From contig JASJCB010000045.1 in assembly GCA_030066195.1 (NCBI GenBank), positions 25,642 through 89,641 of the forward strand: a stretch of DNA of 64,000 nucleotides, written 5' to 3'. The stretch is from Acidobacteriota bacterium (GTDB lineage Bacteria > Acidobacteriota > Holophagae > Acanthopleuribacterales > Acanthopleuribacteraceae). Shown one piece after another: positions 1 through 8,671 of this stretch (within the stretch, counting starts at the first letter, position 1; every line of letters begins with the position of its first letter). Below the pieces are notes generated by a model, which was not told the DNA's origin, did not search any database, and was given only the letters and a program-made list of their open reading frames with translations. A program made the translations under genes and the position numbers.

Positions 1-1
1 C

Positions 2-775
2 ACCGGCCCCATCCACGAGGTGGGCGCGGCCCAGTTCGACATCTACGCGGAAGTGGACAAACAGCGGGCCGCCGCGACGTTTCGGCGTGAACACGGCATG
101 GATGAGGACACGCGCCTGCTGGTCTGGGGCACCATCAACCAGGCCATCTATCCCGATCAACTGGACGACCTGAAAGGTTTCATCGAGGCTATGAGCCGGC
201 GGACGGAGAAGATCAAACTGTGGATTCGCCTGCACCCGCAAACCATTTCGGGACCGTTCAAACATATGAAAGAGTCTTACGAGCAGCTGGCAAGCGATAT
301 GGTGCACGTGGAATTCCCGCCGGTACGCTCGGAGAAACTGGCCTGGGACCTGCCCAAGGAAGACATGTTGCACCTGGCTCGATTATTGGCGGCGGCAGAT
401 GTGGTGGTGATCCCGCGCTCCACCCTGTCCATCGACGCGGCTTGTGCGCGAACGCCGGTGATCAATGTGGCCGTCAATCCCCAATTCGCCAAGGGCTTCA
501 ACTACACGCACTACGCCAAACTGCTCAAGTGCAACGGCGTCCGCGTGATGAAGGACTTCGACGAATTGGAGCGTACGGTGACCGCCTACCTGGCCGATCC
601 CGCCATGGACGCGGAGGGACGCGCCGCCATTGTCATGCAACAGTTGGGCGTCTACTACGGTCGCGCCGCCCAACGCACCGCCGAGGTGCTGTCGGCGTTG
701 GCTCGCGGAGAGGAACCGGAACCCGCCGAGGCATTGTCACCGAGACAGGAACCGGCCGGTATCATTTCGAACTGA
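2..775 (+). CDS. GT-B-like surface polysaccharide glycosyltransferase, 5' truncated by window edge
   Basis: The reading frame is open from base 2, so the true start lies left of the window; the GTG at 20 is not convincing as a start. About 257 C-terminal residues are visible. The segment GTINQAIYP, the stretch IKLWIRLHPQT, and later VVVIPRSTLSIDAACARTPVINV resemble the C-terminal half of GT-B fold transferases of the CDP-glycerol/UDP-GlcNAc-epimerase type, where a His-Pro and a Ser-Thr loop contact the nucleotide. That family link is from pattern recognition. It would act in the cytoplasm on a nucleotide-activated sugar or polyol for a surface polymer. It is convergent with the epimerase gene, whose stop lies about 20 bases away. 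The exact donor and acceptor cannot be read. Confidence 0.6.
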   Translation, partial: TGPIHEVGAAQFDIYAEVDKQRAAATFRREHGMDEDTRLLVWGTINQAIYPDQLDDLKGFIEAMSRRTEKIKLWIRLHPQTISGPFKHMKESYEQLASDMVHVEFPPVRSEKLAWDLPKEDMLHLARLLAAADVVVIPRSTLSIDAACARTPVINVAVNPQFAKGFNYTHYAKLLKCNGVRVMKDFDELERTVTAYLADPAMDAEGRAAIVMQQLGVYYGRAAQRTAEVLSALARGEEPEPAEALSPRQEPAGIISN

Positions 776-795
776 TCGGAAGCTTCAACGCCTGC

Positions 796-1815
796 TCAGT
801 TCAAGGGGGCTACACCCAGCCCGGGCGCGTCCAATAACCGAATGCGACCGTCCGAAACGGGATGAGCGCTATAGGGGTCGTTGCTAATCAACAGATTACC
901 GTCCAGGTCCGGGAAGTCGGCGAGCGGGCCCAGGTGGGCGGCGGCGGCAATGCCCAGGGCCGATTCCACCATGCAGCCCAACATGATTTTGAGGCCGAGA
1001 GAACGAGCCATGGCAATCGCATCGCGGGCGATGAGGGTGCCGCCGCATTTCATCAGCTTCAGGTTCACGCCGTGATAGGCCTCGCCGATGGTGATCAGGT
1101 CGCCGACGGCGGTGAAAGCCTCGTCTGCAATCAGCGGCAGCGGGCTGCGCGCCTTGAGCCAGATCATATCCTCCACCTGGGCGGCGGGCATGGGTTGTTC
1201 CACCAGTTCGATGCCCTGTTTCGCGAGCTGCTCGATTTCCCTTAGGGCGGTCTCGCGATCGGTCCAACCCTCGTTGGCGTCCACGCGAACGGGTACATCC
1301 GTCACCGTGCGAATCGCCCGGATGATCGCCTGGTCGTCCCCGCTGCCCAGTTTGATCTTCAGCACGCGAAAGCCCCGGGCTTCGGCCGCGCGTTGCGCCA
1401 CCTTCTCCGGGGTGTCGATGCCGATGGTAAAGCTGGTGGGCGGCATGGCGGCCGGGTCCAGGCCCCACATGCGGTAGAGCGGCGCGCCCAGCAGCTTGCC
1501 GGCCAGGTCCATGATCGCCATGTCCAGCGCGGCCTTGGCGGCATATTCGCCGGGATGGGAAGCAAGCATCTTGCGAATCATGGGCTCATAGGCGCGCGGG
1601 TCGCCTTCCAATTGACCGCACATGGCTTCCAGGGCGGCGCGGCAGGACTCCGGCGTTTCGCCGTAGCGCGGATTGGGGGCGGCCAGCCCGTAACCCCGGA
1701 TGCCCTCGTACTCCAGCCGAACCGACAGGTTGGGCCGCCAGTCGCTGCTGCGGTTGGCAATGGTAAAGGTATGCTTCAGATCGATACGGTGATCAAATAT
1801 CGAGCACTTCATCAT
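796..1815 (-). CDS. Dipeptide epimerase (L-Ala-D/L-Glu epimerase type), enolase superfamily
   Basis: This 339-residue protein matches the muconate-lactonizing subgroup of the enolase superfamily. Visible catalytic features are the K-x-K motif (K153, K155, in VLKIKLG), metal ligands D179 (VDANEGW), E206 (VEQPMP) and D231 (IADEAF), and the second base K256 in KLMKCGG. The family racemises the Glu residue of L-Ala-D-Glu released from murein, allowing peptidoglycan peptide recycling; other dipeptides are possible, as specificity is set by loop residues I cannot assess. The start at 1815 has a GAGGAAG Shine-Dalgarno at good spacing. It lies 30 bases behind thiI and probably shares a transcript with thiI and the penicillin-binding protein, a neat cell-wall link. 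Confidence 0.9.
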   Translation of the reverse strand: MMKCSIFDHRIDLKHTFTIANRSSDWRPNLSVRLEYEGIRGYGLAAPNPRYGETPESCRAALEAMCGQLEGDPRAYEPMIRKMLASHPGEYAAKAALDMAIMDLAGKLLGAPLYRMWGLDPAAMPPTSFTIGIDTPEKVAQRAAEARGFRVLKIKLGSGDDQAIIRAIRTVTDVPVRVDANEGWTDRETALREIEQLAKQGIELVEQPMPAAQVEDMIWLKARSPLPLIADEAFTAVGDLITIGEAYHGVNLKLMKCGGTLIARDAIAMARSLGLKIMLGCMVESALGIAAAAHLGPLADFPDLDGNLLISNDPYSAHPVSDGRIRLLDAPGLGVAPLN

Positions 1816-1845
1816 GTACTTCCTCGCATTGATTCGGGTCCGGCG

Positions 1846-3039
1846 TTATTCCGACAGGGCGGGGTCCTTGCAGGGAGGGTAGAGTTCGATGATCTCGGTC
1901 AGGTCCAGGGCGCGGCCGATGAGACCGTCGATATCCAGCCGGGCTTCCTGTTCGTGCATGTCCGATACGCGGGCCTTGGTCAACGGGTCCTTGGGACTGA
2001 ACAGGGCGCAACAGTCCTGCGCGGGCCGGATGGAAATATCGTAGGCGCCCATGCGTTCCGAGAGGGTTATGATCTCCCGCTTGTCCATGCTGATCAGGGG
2101 GCGCAGAACCGGATAGGGCACCCCCTCCTCGATCACGCCGATATTCTCGATGGTTTGCGAAGCCACCTGGCCGAGGCACTCGCCGGTGATCAGCGCCTTG
2201 CCGCGAACCCGGTCCATGATGCGGGAGGCCGCGCGCATCATCATGCGGCGCGACAGGACGACCGTGGCCGCCGGGGCGCATTCGGCGCGGATGGTCTGCA
2301 TGACCTCGGTAAAGTTCACCACGAACAGGTTGAGTTTGTTCTGATAGCGGGCCAGTACCTCGGCCAGTTCGATGACCTTGTCCTTGGCCGCTTCCACCGT
2401 GTAAGGGGGCGTGTGGAAATAGATGCCGGTCAGCCAGGCGCCGCGTTTCTGCATCAGGTTACCGGCAACGGGCGAGTCGATGCCGCCGGAAATCAGCAGA
2501 CCCATGCGGTCCCTGGGCCTTACCGGCAAACCGCCCAGACACTTCCAGGTTTCCAGGTGTAACCAGGCGCCTTTGACATCGAGCGAGATATGTAGCGGCA
2601 GATCGGCATGTTTCAGGTCCACCGGCAGATCGAGGCCGTTGCCCAAGACGTGATCCGCCACCTGCCTTTGGATTTCGGGGCTGGTGAGGGGCATGTTCTT
2701 GACGCCGCGTTTGGCGCGAATGGCAAAGGTTTTCCCCGAATCTTTATACGGTTCCAACAGCGTCCAGGCCACTTCCTTGATGGCGGCCATATCGGCCTTG
2801 GTGCGCCAGATGGGGCTGATGCCGACGATGCCGAAGACGGTCGACATGGCCTCACGCACGTCTTCCGGCGAAGCATCCGTGTGCAGCAGCAGGCGCTTGT
2901 GCCCTTTCTCCACGCGGCCGTCGATCTTTTTGATGCGCGGCTTGATGATGCGGATCAAGTCATCCACGAACAATTTCTGGTTTTTGCCCTTCAGCGCCAG
3001 CTCGCCGAAGCGGAGCATGTAGGTGTCCGGCTTGAGCAT
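1846..3039 (-). CDS. thiI: tRNA 4-thiouridine synthase ThiI, form without rhodanese domain
   Basis: The 397-residue protein begins with a ferredoxin-like segment (ATG at 3039, FGELALKGKN), followed by a THUMP RNA-binding domain and a PP-loop ATP-pyrophosphatase domain with SGGIDSPVAG at about residues 184-193. ThiI adenylates U8 of tRNA and transfers sulfur; in many bacteria it also supplies sulfur for thiamine thiazole. The C-terminal rhodanese domain of enterobacterial ThiI is absent, as in many Gram-positive and other lineages, so a separate sulfur donor is expected. The frame is open upstream to 3078, but 3039 is preferred because its ATG follows the TGA of the upstream gene by one base (TGACATG), implying translational coupling. 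Confidence 0.93.
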   Translation of the reverse strand: MLKPDTYMLRFGELALKGKNQKLFVDDLIRIIKPRIKKIDGRVEKGHKRLLLHTDASPEDVREAMSTVFGIVGISPIWRTKADMAAIKEVAWTLLEPYKDSGKTFAIRAKRGVKNMPLTSPEIQRQVADHVLGNGLDLPVDLKHADLPLHISLDVKGAWLHLETWKCLGGLPVRPRDRMGLLISGGIDSPVAGNLMQKRGAWLTGIYFHTPPYTVEAAKDKVIELAEVLARYQNKLNLFVVNFTEVMQTIRAECAPAATVVLSRRMMMRAASRIMDRVRGKALITGECLGQVASQTIENIGVIEEGVPYPVLRPLISMDKREIITLSERMGAYDISIRPAQDCCALFSPKDPLTKARVSDMHEQEARLDIDGLIGRALDLTEIIELYPPCKDPALSE

Positions 3040-3040
3040 G

Positions 3041-4753
3041 TCAGCGCCCCAGGTATTCCGGCGCCAATTCGCGAACACTTTCCTGAAGGCGTTTGGCCAC
3101 CACGGCGCCGTTGTACTCGCATTTGCCGCCGTTGTGCAGGAATAACGAGAAGGCGACCTTGGGATCTTCGGCAGGGAACAAGCCGATCATGACCGAGTTG
3201 AAAGGCCGGTCGCCCGAGGTGCCGGTCTTCATGGCGCTTTCCACGAAATCCACCTTGGAGCGCCGGGCGGTGCCGCGTTTATCGGTAAGGGAGGCAACCA
3301 TGGAAGTCATGACCTTGTCGGCCACGCGTTCGCTGAAGAGGCGGCCCAGGGTTTCGCTGCCGGCTTCCTTGTAGGTCTTGCCCTCCACGTTGGCGAAGTG
3401 GGTGAACAGGCGCGGCGTCATGGCAGTGCCGCCGTTGGCCACGCTGCCGGGGATGAGCAGGATGCCCAGCGCGGAGGTTTCCAGGAATTGCAGGCCGATG
3501 GCCGTGCGCGCCAGGTCGTAATCAGTGGCGGGTTCTTCCAGAATACCGCCGTAATAGCCCTCGCCCCACAGCCCGGGCAGCCGACGTCCGTCGAAGAAAC
3601 GGGTGAAACCCTTGCCTAGACCGGGCCAGGTCAGTTCTACACCCATCTTGGCGAACATCAGGTTACAGGAGACGGCCATACCTTCTTCCACGGTTTCCAG
3701 ACGTCCCTGCTCGGTCCAATCCCACAGGGTGTCCTCGCCGATCTTGATGGCGCTGGGATATTTCTTGGGCGCATAACGAGCCGTATCGCCGCCGTCTTCC
3801 AGGAACAGGGCATAGGTGAGCACCTTCATCACCGAACCGGGTTCGAAAGCGTAGCTGAACGGATTGTAACCCTTGGAGCCGAATGCGGCCAGGACGTCTC
3901 CGGTCGCCGGATCGCTGAGTATCATGGTGCCCTTGTAATCGCCCATGGATCTCTGGGCGGCGCGTTGTAGGTCCAGATCCAGCGTGGTGTGGACCAGGTT
4001 CTGGTTGTCCACGGGGTCCATTTTTTCCAGCAATGCGGCAATGCCTTCGTCGCCCTGCCAACCGGCGAAGATGCGGGGAGATGTAAACTCGTAATCGTCG
4101 GTTTTCACGTTGAAGGCAAGTACTTCGCGACCCTTGCGGTCCAGAAAGACGGGTACGCGACCTTCCTTTTTATACTTGTTGATCTTTTCTTCCAACTGTT
4201 GGTAACGCCGGCTCTTCTGCAACTGGGGGCCGGCCTTGCTCAATTGTTCGACAGCGCCGGTCAGATCACGGGTCCCCAGGCAAATGGCGGCCAGCTTGAC
4301 CGCGTGATCTTCCAGGGCGCTTTCGGAAAGTCGGTCTTTCAGAAAGTCGGCGAAGACTTTGCCGCCGTCATAGCGTCCCTGATCGATAAAGCTGTCCAGA
4401 ATGACGGCCGCTGTATCCTTAGATATGGAAGATTTCTTTTCCAGCGCTATTTCGAAATGCGCTTTCGCGGCTTCCCGGTCGCCCTTCAACAAATCGACGG
4501 CGCCCAAACCGTCCTGCCCCAAACCGTTGGAGAAGGGCAGCTTCGCGGCCTTTTGGAAGGCGGCTTCAGCCTGGTCGTAACTGCCCTCGGCCAGAAACGC
4601 GGCGGCCTTGTTGTAGCTCATTGAAATGTACTTCTTGTAACCGAACCAGCCGACCGCGGCAACGATGAGGACCAGGATCAGGACGCCGACACCGGGCCGA
4701 CGACGTTCTCTGCTGGAGTAACTGGGAAACTTGCTTTTTTTGCCAAATGCCAT
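3041..4753 (-). CDS. TPR-containing penicillin-binding protein (transpeptidase, FtsI/PbpA-like)
   Basis: The 570-residue protein has a basic N-terminus, one membrane anchor near residues 21-37 (GVGVLILVLIVAAVGWF), a TPR-like helical region (about 45-195) and a serine transpeptidase domain. The three active-site motifs are visible: S307-x-x-K310 (EPGSVMK), S362-C-N364, and K509-T-G-T. This class cross-links peptidoglycan stem peptides in the periplasm and is a beta-lactam target. The usual PBP dimerisation region is replaced by the TPR block, which is unusual and may dock partner proteins. It heads the minus-strand operon with thiI and the epimerase. The ATG at 4753 has no strong Shine-Dalgarno, so the start is less sure than the body. 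Confidence 0.88.
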   Translation of the reverse strand: MAFGKKSKFPSYSSRERRRPGVGVLILVLIVAAVGWFGYKKYISMSYNKAAAFLAEGSYDQAEAAFQKAAKLPFSNGLGQDGLGAVDLLKGDREAAKAHFEIALEKKSSISKDTAAVILDSFIDQGRYDGGKVFADFLKDRLSESALEDHAVKLAAICLGTRDLTGAVEQLSKAGPQLQKSRRYQQLEEKINKYKKEGRVPVFLDRKGREVLAFNVKTDDYEFTSPRIFAGWQGDEGIAALLEKMDPVDNQNLVHTTLDLDLQRAAQRSMGDYKGTMILSDPATGDVLAAFGSKGYNPFSYAFEPGSVMKVLTYALFLEDGGDTARYAPKKYPSAIKIGEDTLWDWTEQGRLETVEEGMAVSCNLMFAKMGVELTWPGLGKGFTRFFDGRRLPGLWGEGYYGGILEEPATDYDLARTAIGLQFLETSALGILLIPGSVANGGTAMTPRLFTHFANVEGKTYKEAGSETLGRLFSERVADKVMTSMVASLTDKRGTARRSKVDFVESAMKTGTSGDRPFNSVMIGLFPAEDPKVAFSLFLHNGGKCEYNGAVVAKRLQESVRELAPEYLGR

Positions 4754-5051
4754 GAACCGTTCTTATCCCCCGACTGTCAAGTGGCGCACCCCTCTGCGCC
4801 GGAATCCCAAAGGTTATCATAAAACCAGCACAAAGTGGACTTCCGGCCGGTGGAGGCTTCGTGTTCTCCGCATTACTCCTGCCTCATGTGACGGGCCGCA
4901 CCGCCCCATGGACGAAAAAAGCCCCCCGGGGTTCAACGGTATGGAATCCGCGAAATGAGAATGCCTTGAAGGGCGAAGGCTTTTCCCTGTTCTCGATCTG
5001 TTTCCGGGGTTATACTTGACCATCGACTTTTTAGTGGTGAGGCGGCTTTTG

Positions 5052-6908
5052 ATGGACCCGGAGGCCATGTGCCTGAAAGAGCGAACCCAAAACCTGATGC
5101 GCCGGCAAAGCAATGCTTTCACCGAATTATTGCCGTGCTTGCGTAGCGAGGCGGCGTCGCGGGCTTTGGTTCAAACGGAACAGGGCTGGGAAGCGCACCA
5201 CGACGGCCGCTTGTTGGAGGGCGCGAAGCCCCTGAACATCGGCGGCGAATTACAGCAAGCCGGCATCATCGCCATGTTCGGCGTGGGCAGCGGCGGCCTG
5301 TTTTTGCAACTGGCCGGTCTGGTGATGCGGACCGGCGCCTCGCTGTTCGTCTTCGAGCCCGACAAACATCTGGCCGCGGCCTTTCTGGTTCACCGCCATG
5401 AATTGGGCGGCATCGACGGCAGCCGCATCGGCCTGTTCACCTCCCTGGACGCCATGACGCTACACCTGAGTACCCCCGAGAACGCCTCCGGCGCCTTGAA
5501 AACGGCAATCCTGCCGACCTACTCCCGCTGCTATCCGGGGTTGGTTACGGAATTCCAGCACAAGATCACACACGGTCGCATGGTTGCCCTCAGCATGGCC
5601 AAAGACCAGACGGAACGCGTACCGACCCTGCTCTACCAGTTCCTGGTCAATTTCGAAAAACGCACCCGATTTCCCACGGCGCTCAGCCTGGAAAACGCCT
5701 TTCGGGATAAACCGGCCCTGATCCTCGCCGCCGGTCCCGGTTTGGACAAGAACCTTCACCTGCTGACCCCGGAGATCCGCGAGCGCTGCCTGTTGATCGC
5801 CATGAACTCCAGCCTGAGCGCCATGAAACGGCTGGGTGTTCTTCCGCATCTGGTCGTGAGCATGGAGACGGGCGATACCACATCGGACCTGGTCGATATG
5901 CCCGACGAGGTTTTCGGCGTCTATAGTCAGCACTCCCACCCCAACGCCTTCGGGGAAACCGGGGCGCGTCTCTTCATCTACCCCACGCTGGAAACCTACA
6001 GCATGTCGTTCCTGAAAAAAACCCTGCAGAAGGACCAGGACTGTTGGGAATCGGGGCCCTGCGTGGCCAATACCGCCTTTCTGCTGGCGCGCAAGATGGG
6101 TTGCGAACCGATTGCACTGATCGGCCAGGACCTGGCTTTCGAGGGAGAGCGGGCCTATGCAAGCGTCACGCGGTACGGGGAGGTCTCCTTTCGCGATGAC
6201 GGACAAACCGGCGCCATCATCTACCCGGACCAATTCGGAAAGAACGAATCGGAGGGGAACCGGGCGCGCTACCAAAGCCAGGACGGTGTGGCCAAGCAAA
6301 TGACGGAGGTTCCGGCCTGGTCGGGACACGGCATGGTGCGCACCACGCTGGATATGGCCATGTTCCGCATGTGGCTGGGCGAACAGGCCGCAAAAATGGG
6401 GGAGCAGGGTCTTCGGCCGCCGATCAACGCCACCGAGAGCGGCGCCCGGTTCGATCATTTCGAGCACATACCGTTACAACAGTTCCTGGCCGAGTGTCTG
6501 GGCGACTCCTTCCGGCCGAATGTGATGCTGACCCGAATTTGGGAAGAGACCGAGCGCATCGATCCCAAGCACATGGATGATATGTTGGTGGAGCTACGGC
6601 AACAAGCCACCAGTTTTCGCGCCTACTCCCGCCTGGTGCTGGAACGCCTGGAACCGCTCTGCCGGGGAGAGGGCGGCGAGGCTGAACTGAAGCAATACGA
6701 AGAAGCGGCCGCCGTCGCCGGGCCCTACAGCAACCACGTGCCCCTGGTGCTGGGCCTGTGCGCGCACCGCATCGATACCATCAACAAACAGCCCCCCTCG
6801 AATAAACCCGGCGAAGCCTTTATACGCGCCCGGACCATGTTTCAAGTCCTCGTGGAGGGTTGCCGGGAAGTACTGGGCTGGGTTCGAGCCGTTCGTTACA
6901 AGACCTGA
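5052..6908 (+). CDS. Maf/DUF115-type protein (6-hydroxymethylpterin pyrophosphokinase MptE-like fold), surface or flagellin glycosylation
   Basis: The 618-residue product matches the motility-associated-factor/DUF115 family: an N-terminal variable part, then ALILAAGPGLDKN (about residues 228-240), ALIGQDLAFEG and a helical C-terminal third. In Campylobacter, Helicobacter and Aeromonas, Maf proteins take part in transferring pseudaminic or legionaminic acid to flagellin; the fold resembles MptE-like pyrophosphokinases. The ATG at 5052 is chosen because GAGGCGG precedes it; the frame is also open to a TTG at 5016. The partial sugar-transfer gene at the left edge and the cytidylyltransferase/PseG gene at 41 kb make a nonulosonate-glycan role plausible, but no flagellar genes are in view, so substrate is unknown. 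Confidence 0.8.
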   Translation: MDPEAMCLKERTQNLMRRQSNAFTELLPCLRSEAASRALVQTEQGWEAHHDGRLLEGAKPLNIGGELQQAGIIAMFGVGSGGLFLQLAGLVMRTGASLFVFEPDKHLAAAFLVHRHELGGIDGSRIGLFTSLDAMTLHLSTPENASGALKTAILPTYSRCYPGLVTEFQHKITHGRMVALSMAKDQTERVPTLLYQFLVNFEKRTRFPTALSLENAFRDKPALILAAGPGLDKNLHLLTPEIRERCLLIAMNSSLSAMKRLGVLPHLVVSMETGDTTSDLVDMPDEVFGVYSQHSHPNAFGETGARLFIYPTLETYSMSFLKKTLQKDQDCWESGPCVANTAFLLARKMGCEPIALIGQDLAFEGERAYASVTRYGEVSFRDDGQTGAIIYPDQFGKNESEGNRARYQSQDGVAKQMTEVPAWSGHGMVRTTLDMAMFRMWLGEQAAKMGEQGLRPPINATESGARFDHFEHIPLQQFLAECLGDSFRPNVMLTRIWEETERIDPKHMDDMLVELRQQATSFRAYSRLVLERLEPLCRGEGGEAELKQYEEAAAVAGPYSNHVPLVLGLCAHRIDTINKQPPSNKPGEAFIRARTMFQVLVEGCREVLGWVRAVRYKT

Positions 6909-7440
6909 ATTCGCACCGCAAGCTCGTATTGCCGGAACACACCCGGCAGAATCGGTCTATCTCTCTCAACCGGCAATCGGAGTCTCAAAACCACATGCGG
7001 CCGGGATATCGGTGGTGATAACCGGTTCCTTTCACCGGAAGGTGACCGGACGGAACTATAAAGGTAGCATCATTCCCGGGCATCGAAGTTGTTGACTCGG
7101 AAAAAACAACACCTGTCGCAACTTCTCAAAAAGCCCGGGTTAGATACAGAGTAGCGTGAACAAACCTCATGTGGCTCGACCTGGGTAAGAAACCGACAGC
7201 CGGCCTGAATGATGACCCTGCTTATAAGCAAGGGTAGGGTAGAGCAGAGACCTCGCGGCCTCTGCCCCCGAAGAACCGTACTAATGGGAAGCGAATGATT
7301 ATGGGGAGTAGGGCGATGGATATTGGGCAGAAGGCATGATATCAAGGCCTCCGGGCTGTTCTTCCGCTGCGACGCCTCCCCATAAAAATGGTGTACTACC
7401 TTTAGGCCCGAGCCAATCGGCCGGCCAAAAGGAGGACGCC
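6909..7440 (+). other. Non-coding stretch with structured-RNA look ahead of integrase remnant
   Basis: No credible gene was found. From about 7080 to 7330 the sequence is rich in short self-complementary blocks and purine loops (for example GCAAGGGTAGGGTAGAGCAGAG and CTCGCGGCCTCTGC). This could be a decayed structured RNA such as a group II intron fragment, but I could not identify domain V or a reverse transcriptase. An AGGAGG site at 7430 belongs to the next ORF. Confidence 0.3.
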
Positions 7441-7662
7441 ATGTTAGCGAATTATTTTACCGAGACATTTACCATTCAACGTCTTCATTCCGGCCCGTCC
7501 GGGCCATACATGGATGGATTTGCTCAGGAACTCCGCAACAAACAGTATGGTTGGGAGACCGCTCGAAGGTATCTTCGCGGTGCATCCCATCTGGGTCAGT
7601 ACCTAAAGATCGTTGAGGTCGAACTCAATTGGCTCTTCCGGTTTTTGGGGGGATGGGCATGA
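7441..7662 (+). pseudogene. Truncated tyrosine recombinase (integrase) N-terminal fragment
   Basis: ATG at 7441 follows a good AGGAGG site. The first 63 codons encode a typical SAM-like core-binding start of phage-type integrases: LHSGPSGPYMDGF, then GWETARRYLRGASHLGQYL. Homology stops at LNW, and the last residues (LFRFLGGWA) are read from the inverted repeat of an inserted element (7631-7881). No catalytic domain (R-H-R-Y) follows within the next kilobase, so the gene is dead and its 3' part is missing, not merely displaced. It marks an old mobile-element landing site. Confidence 0.7.
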
Positions 7663-7881
7663 CCCCTGTCGAACATAAAGGGGGGCTCCACCAAAGTTTT
7701 GGGACCCGACCCCTAGAACTCCATAGAAATGCCTTGACCGCTTCGCAAGCTACGCGGCCAAGACATTCGTATGATGCGCTAGGGGTTGAACCCTAAACCA
7801 TGGTCGTTCCAACATTTATCCTTCAACAGAGCCCAAGCTAACGACTCCTAGCACCGTTATCCCCCCAAAACCGGAAGACCC
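7631..7881. mobile_element. 251-bp non-autonomous element with ISL3-like terminal inverted repeats
   Basis: Left end 7631-7654 starts GGCTCTTCCGGTTTTTGG and the right end 7859-7881, read on the opposite strand, starts GGGTCTTCCGGTTTTGGG; 22 of about 24 positions agree apart from one T indel. GGCTCTTC/GGGTCTTC ends are typical of ISL3-family transposons. No transposase is encoded inside, so it is a MITE or an internally deleted copy. It interrupts the integrase fragment. Expected 8-bp target duplications are not exact (ACTCAATT versus TTAATTTT), so one flank was rearranged or the family call is wrong. Confidence 0.55.
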
Positions 7882-7912
7882 TTAATTTTTTGGAGTTCGT
7901 GTCTCATTTTGA

Positions 7913-8401
7913 TTGATACATACCGATCGAGATTCTCATGCCACTCTGAACGCCAAGCTACCCGAAGCGTCTAGCTGGTCGGCGCTCCAATGTTACGAAC
8001 TCATCGGCCAGGTTTTTCAAAAAGAAGCAGTGTCTCTCTTTTGGCAGTTTGCCGACATGTGCTCCGACAGGGAGCATGTCCTGGAGAGCCTTCTCGGGCT
8101 ATTGCCCAGAGACGATTATGGCTTACGTGGTGAGCTTTTCGCCCAAATTGGCGAAAACCTCTCTGAACCGGAACTTCGCACCCTGGTGGACCGCGTCCGC
8201 CATTTATCTCTTGATTCCGATGCCAACCCTTCTTGGTCCGCGGCCTTGAAAACCCTACTTGACATGAGCCCCGGCGGTGCTGGGGATGTCTCAACACCAA
8301 GACCTTCATCCTGGAGAGAAGAATCACGGTCGTCACCACGGCACCGCAGAAATTCACCAGTCGGCTTGCCTTTTCTGAAAGACGAAGGCCCGAATTGGTG
8401 A
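7913..8401 (+). CDS. Hypothetical protein, doubtful
   Basis: A TTG-started frame of 162 codons with no visible Shine-Dalgarno. Residues 20-110 look like a soluble helical protein (ELIGQVFQKEAVSLFWQF, GLRGELFAQIGENLSEPEL), while the last 40 residues are Ser/Arg-rich and look like random translation. I recognise no family. It might be the remnant of a gene whose 5' part was removed when the nearby mobile element inserted. The following bases to 8671 hold no feature I can support. Confidence 0.25.
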   Translation: MIHTDRDSHATLNAKLPEASSWSALQCYELIGQVFQKEAVSLFWQFADMCSDREHVLESLLGLLPRDDYGLRGELFAQIGENLSEPELRTLVDRVRHLSLDSDANPSWSAALKTLLDMSPGGAGDVSTPRPSSWREESRSSPRHRRNSPVGLPFLKDEGPNW

Positions 8402-8671
8402 ATTCGGACCATCCGCTTCTGAATTACAGGCATATCGGGTTGATGGTAATGGTGAGGTGAACCTGATAAACAAAGGTGTCTACCCGCCTTCATGGGCATG
8501 GCCTGAAGATGCCTGCATGTTCGGTTACCATGGTATCCCGGTGGATGATGCGAACACCGTCCAAATAGACAGGTCCACGGTTGGCACATGGCGGCAGGCA
8601 AATAGAATCGGGCATGTTGCCCATGGTCGGTGTGCAGACACTGTTGTTGACAGTAGGTTGGGGCGAAAAGG

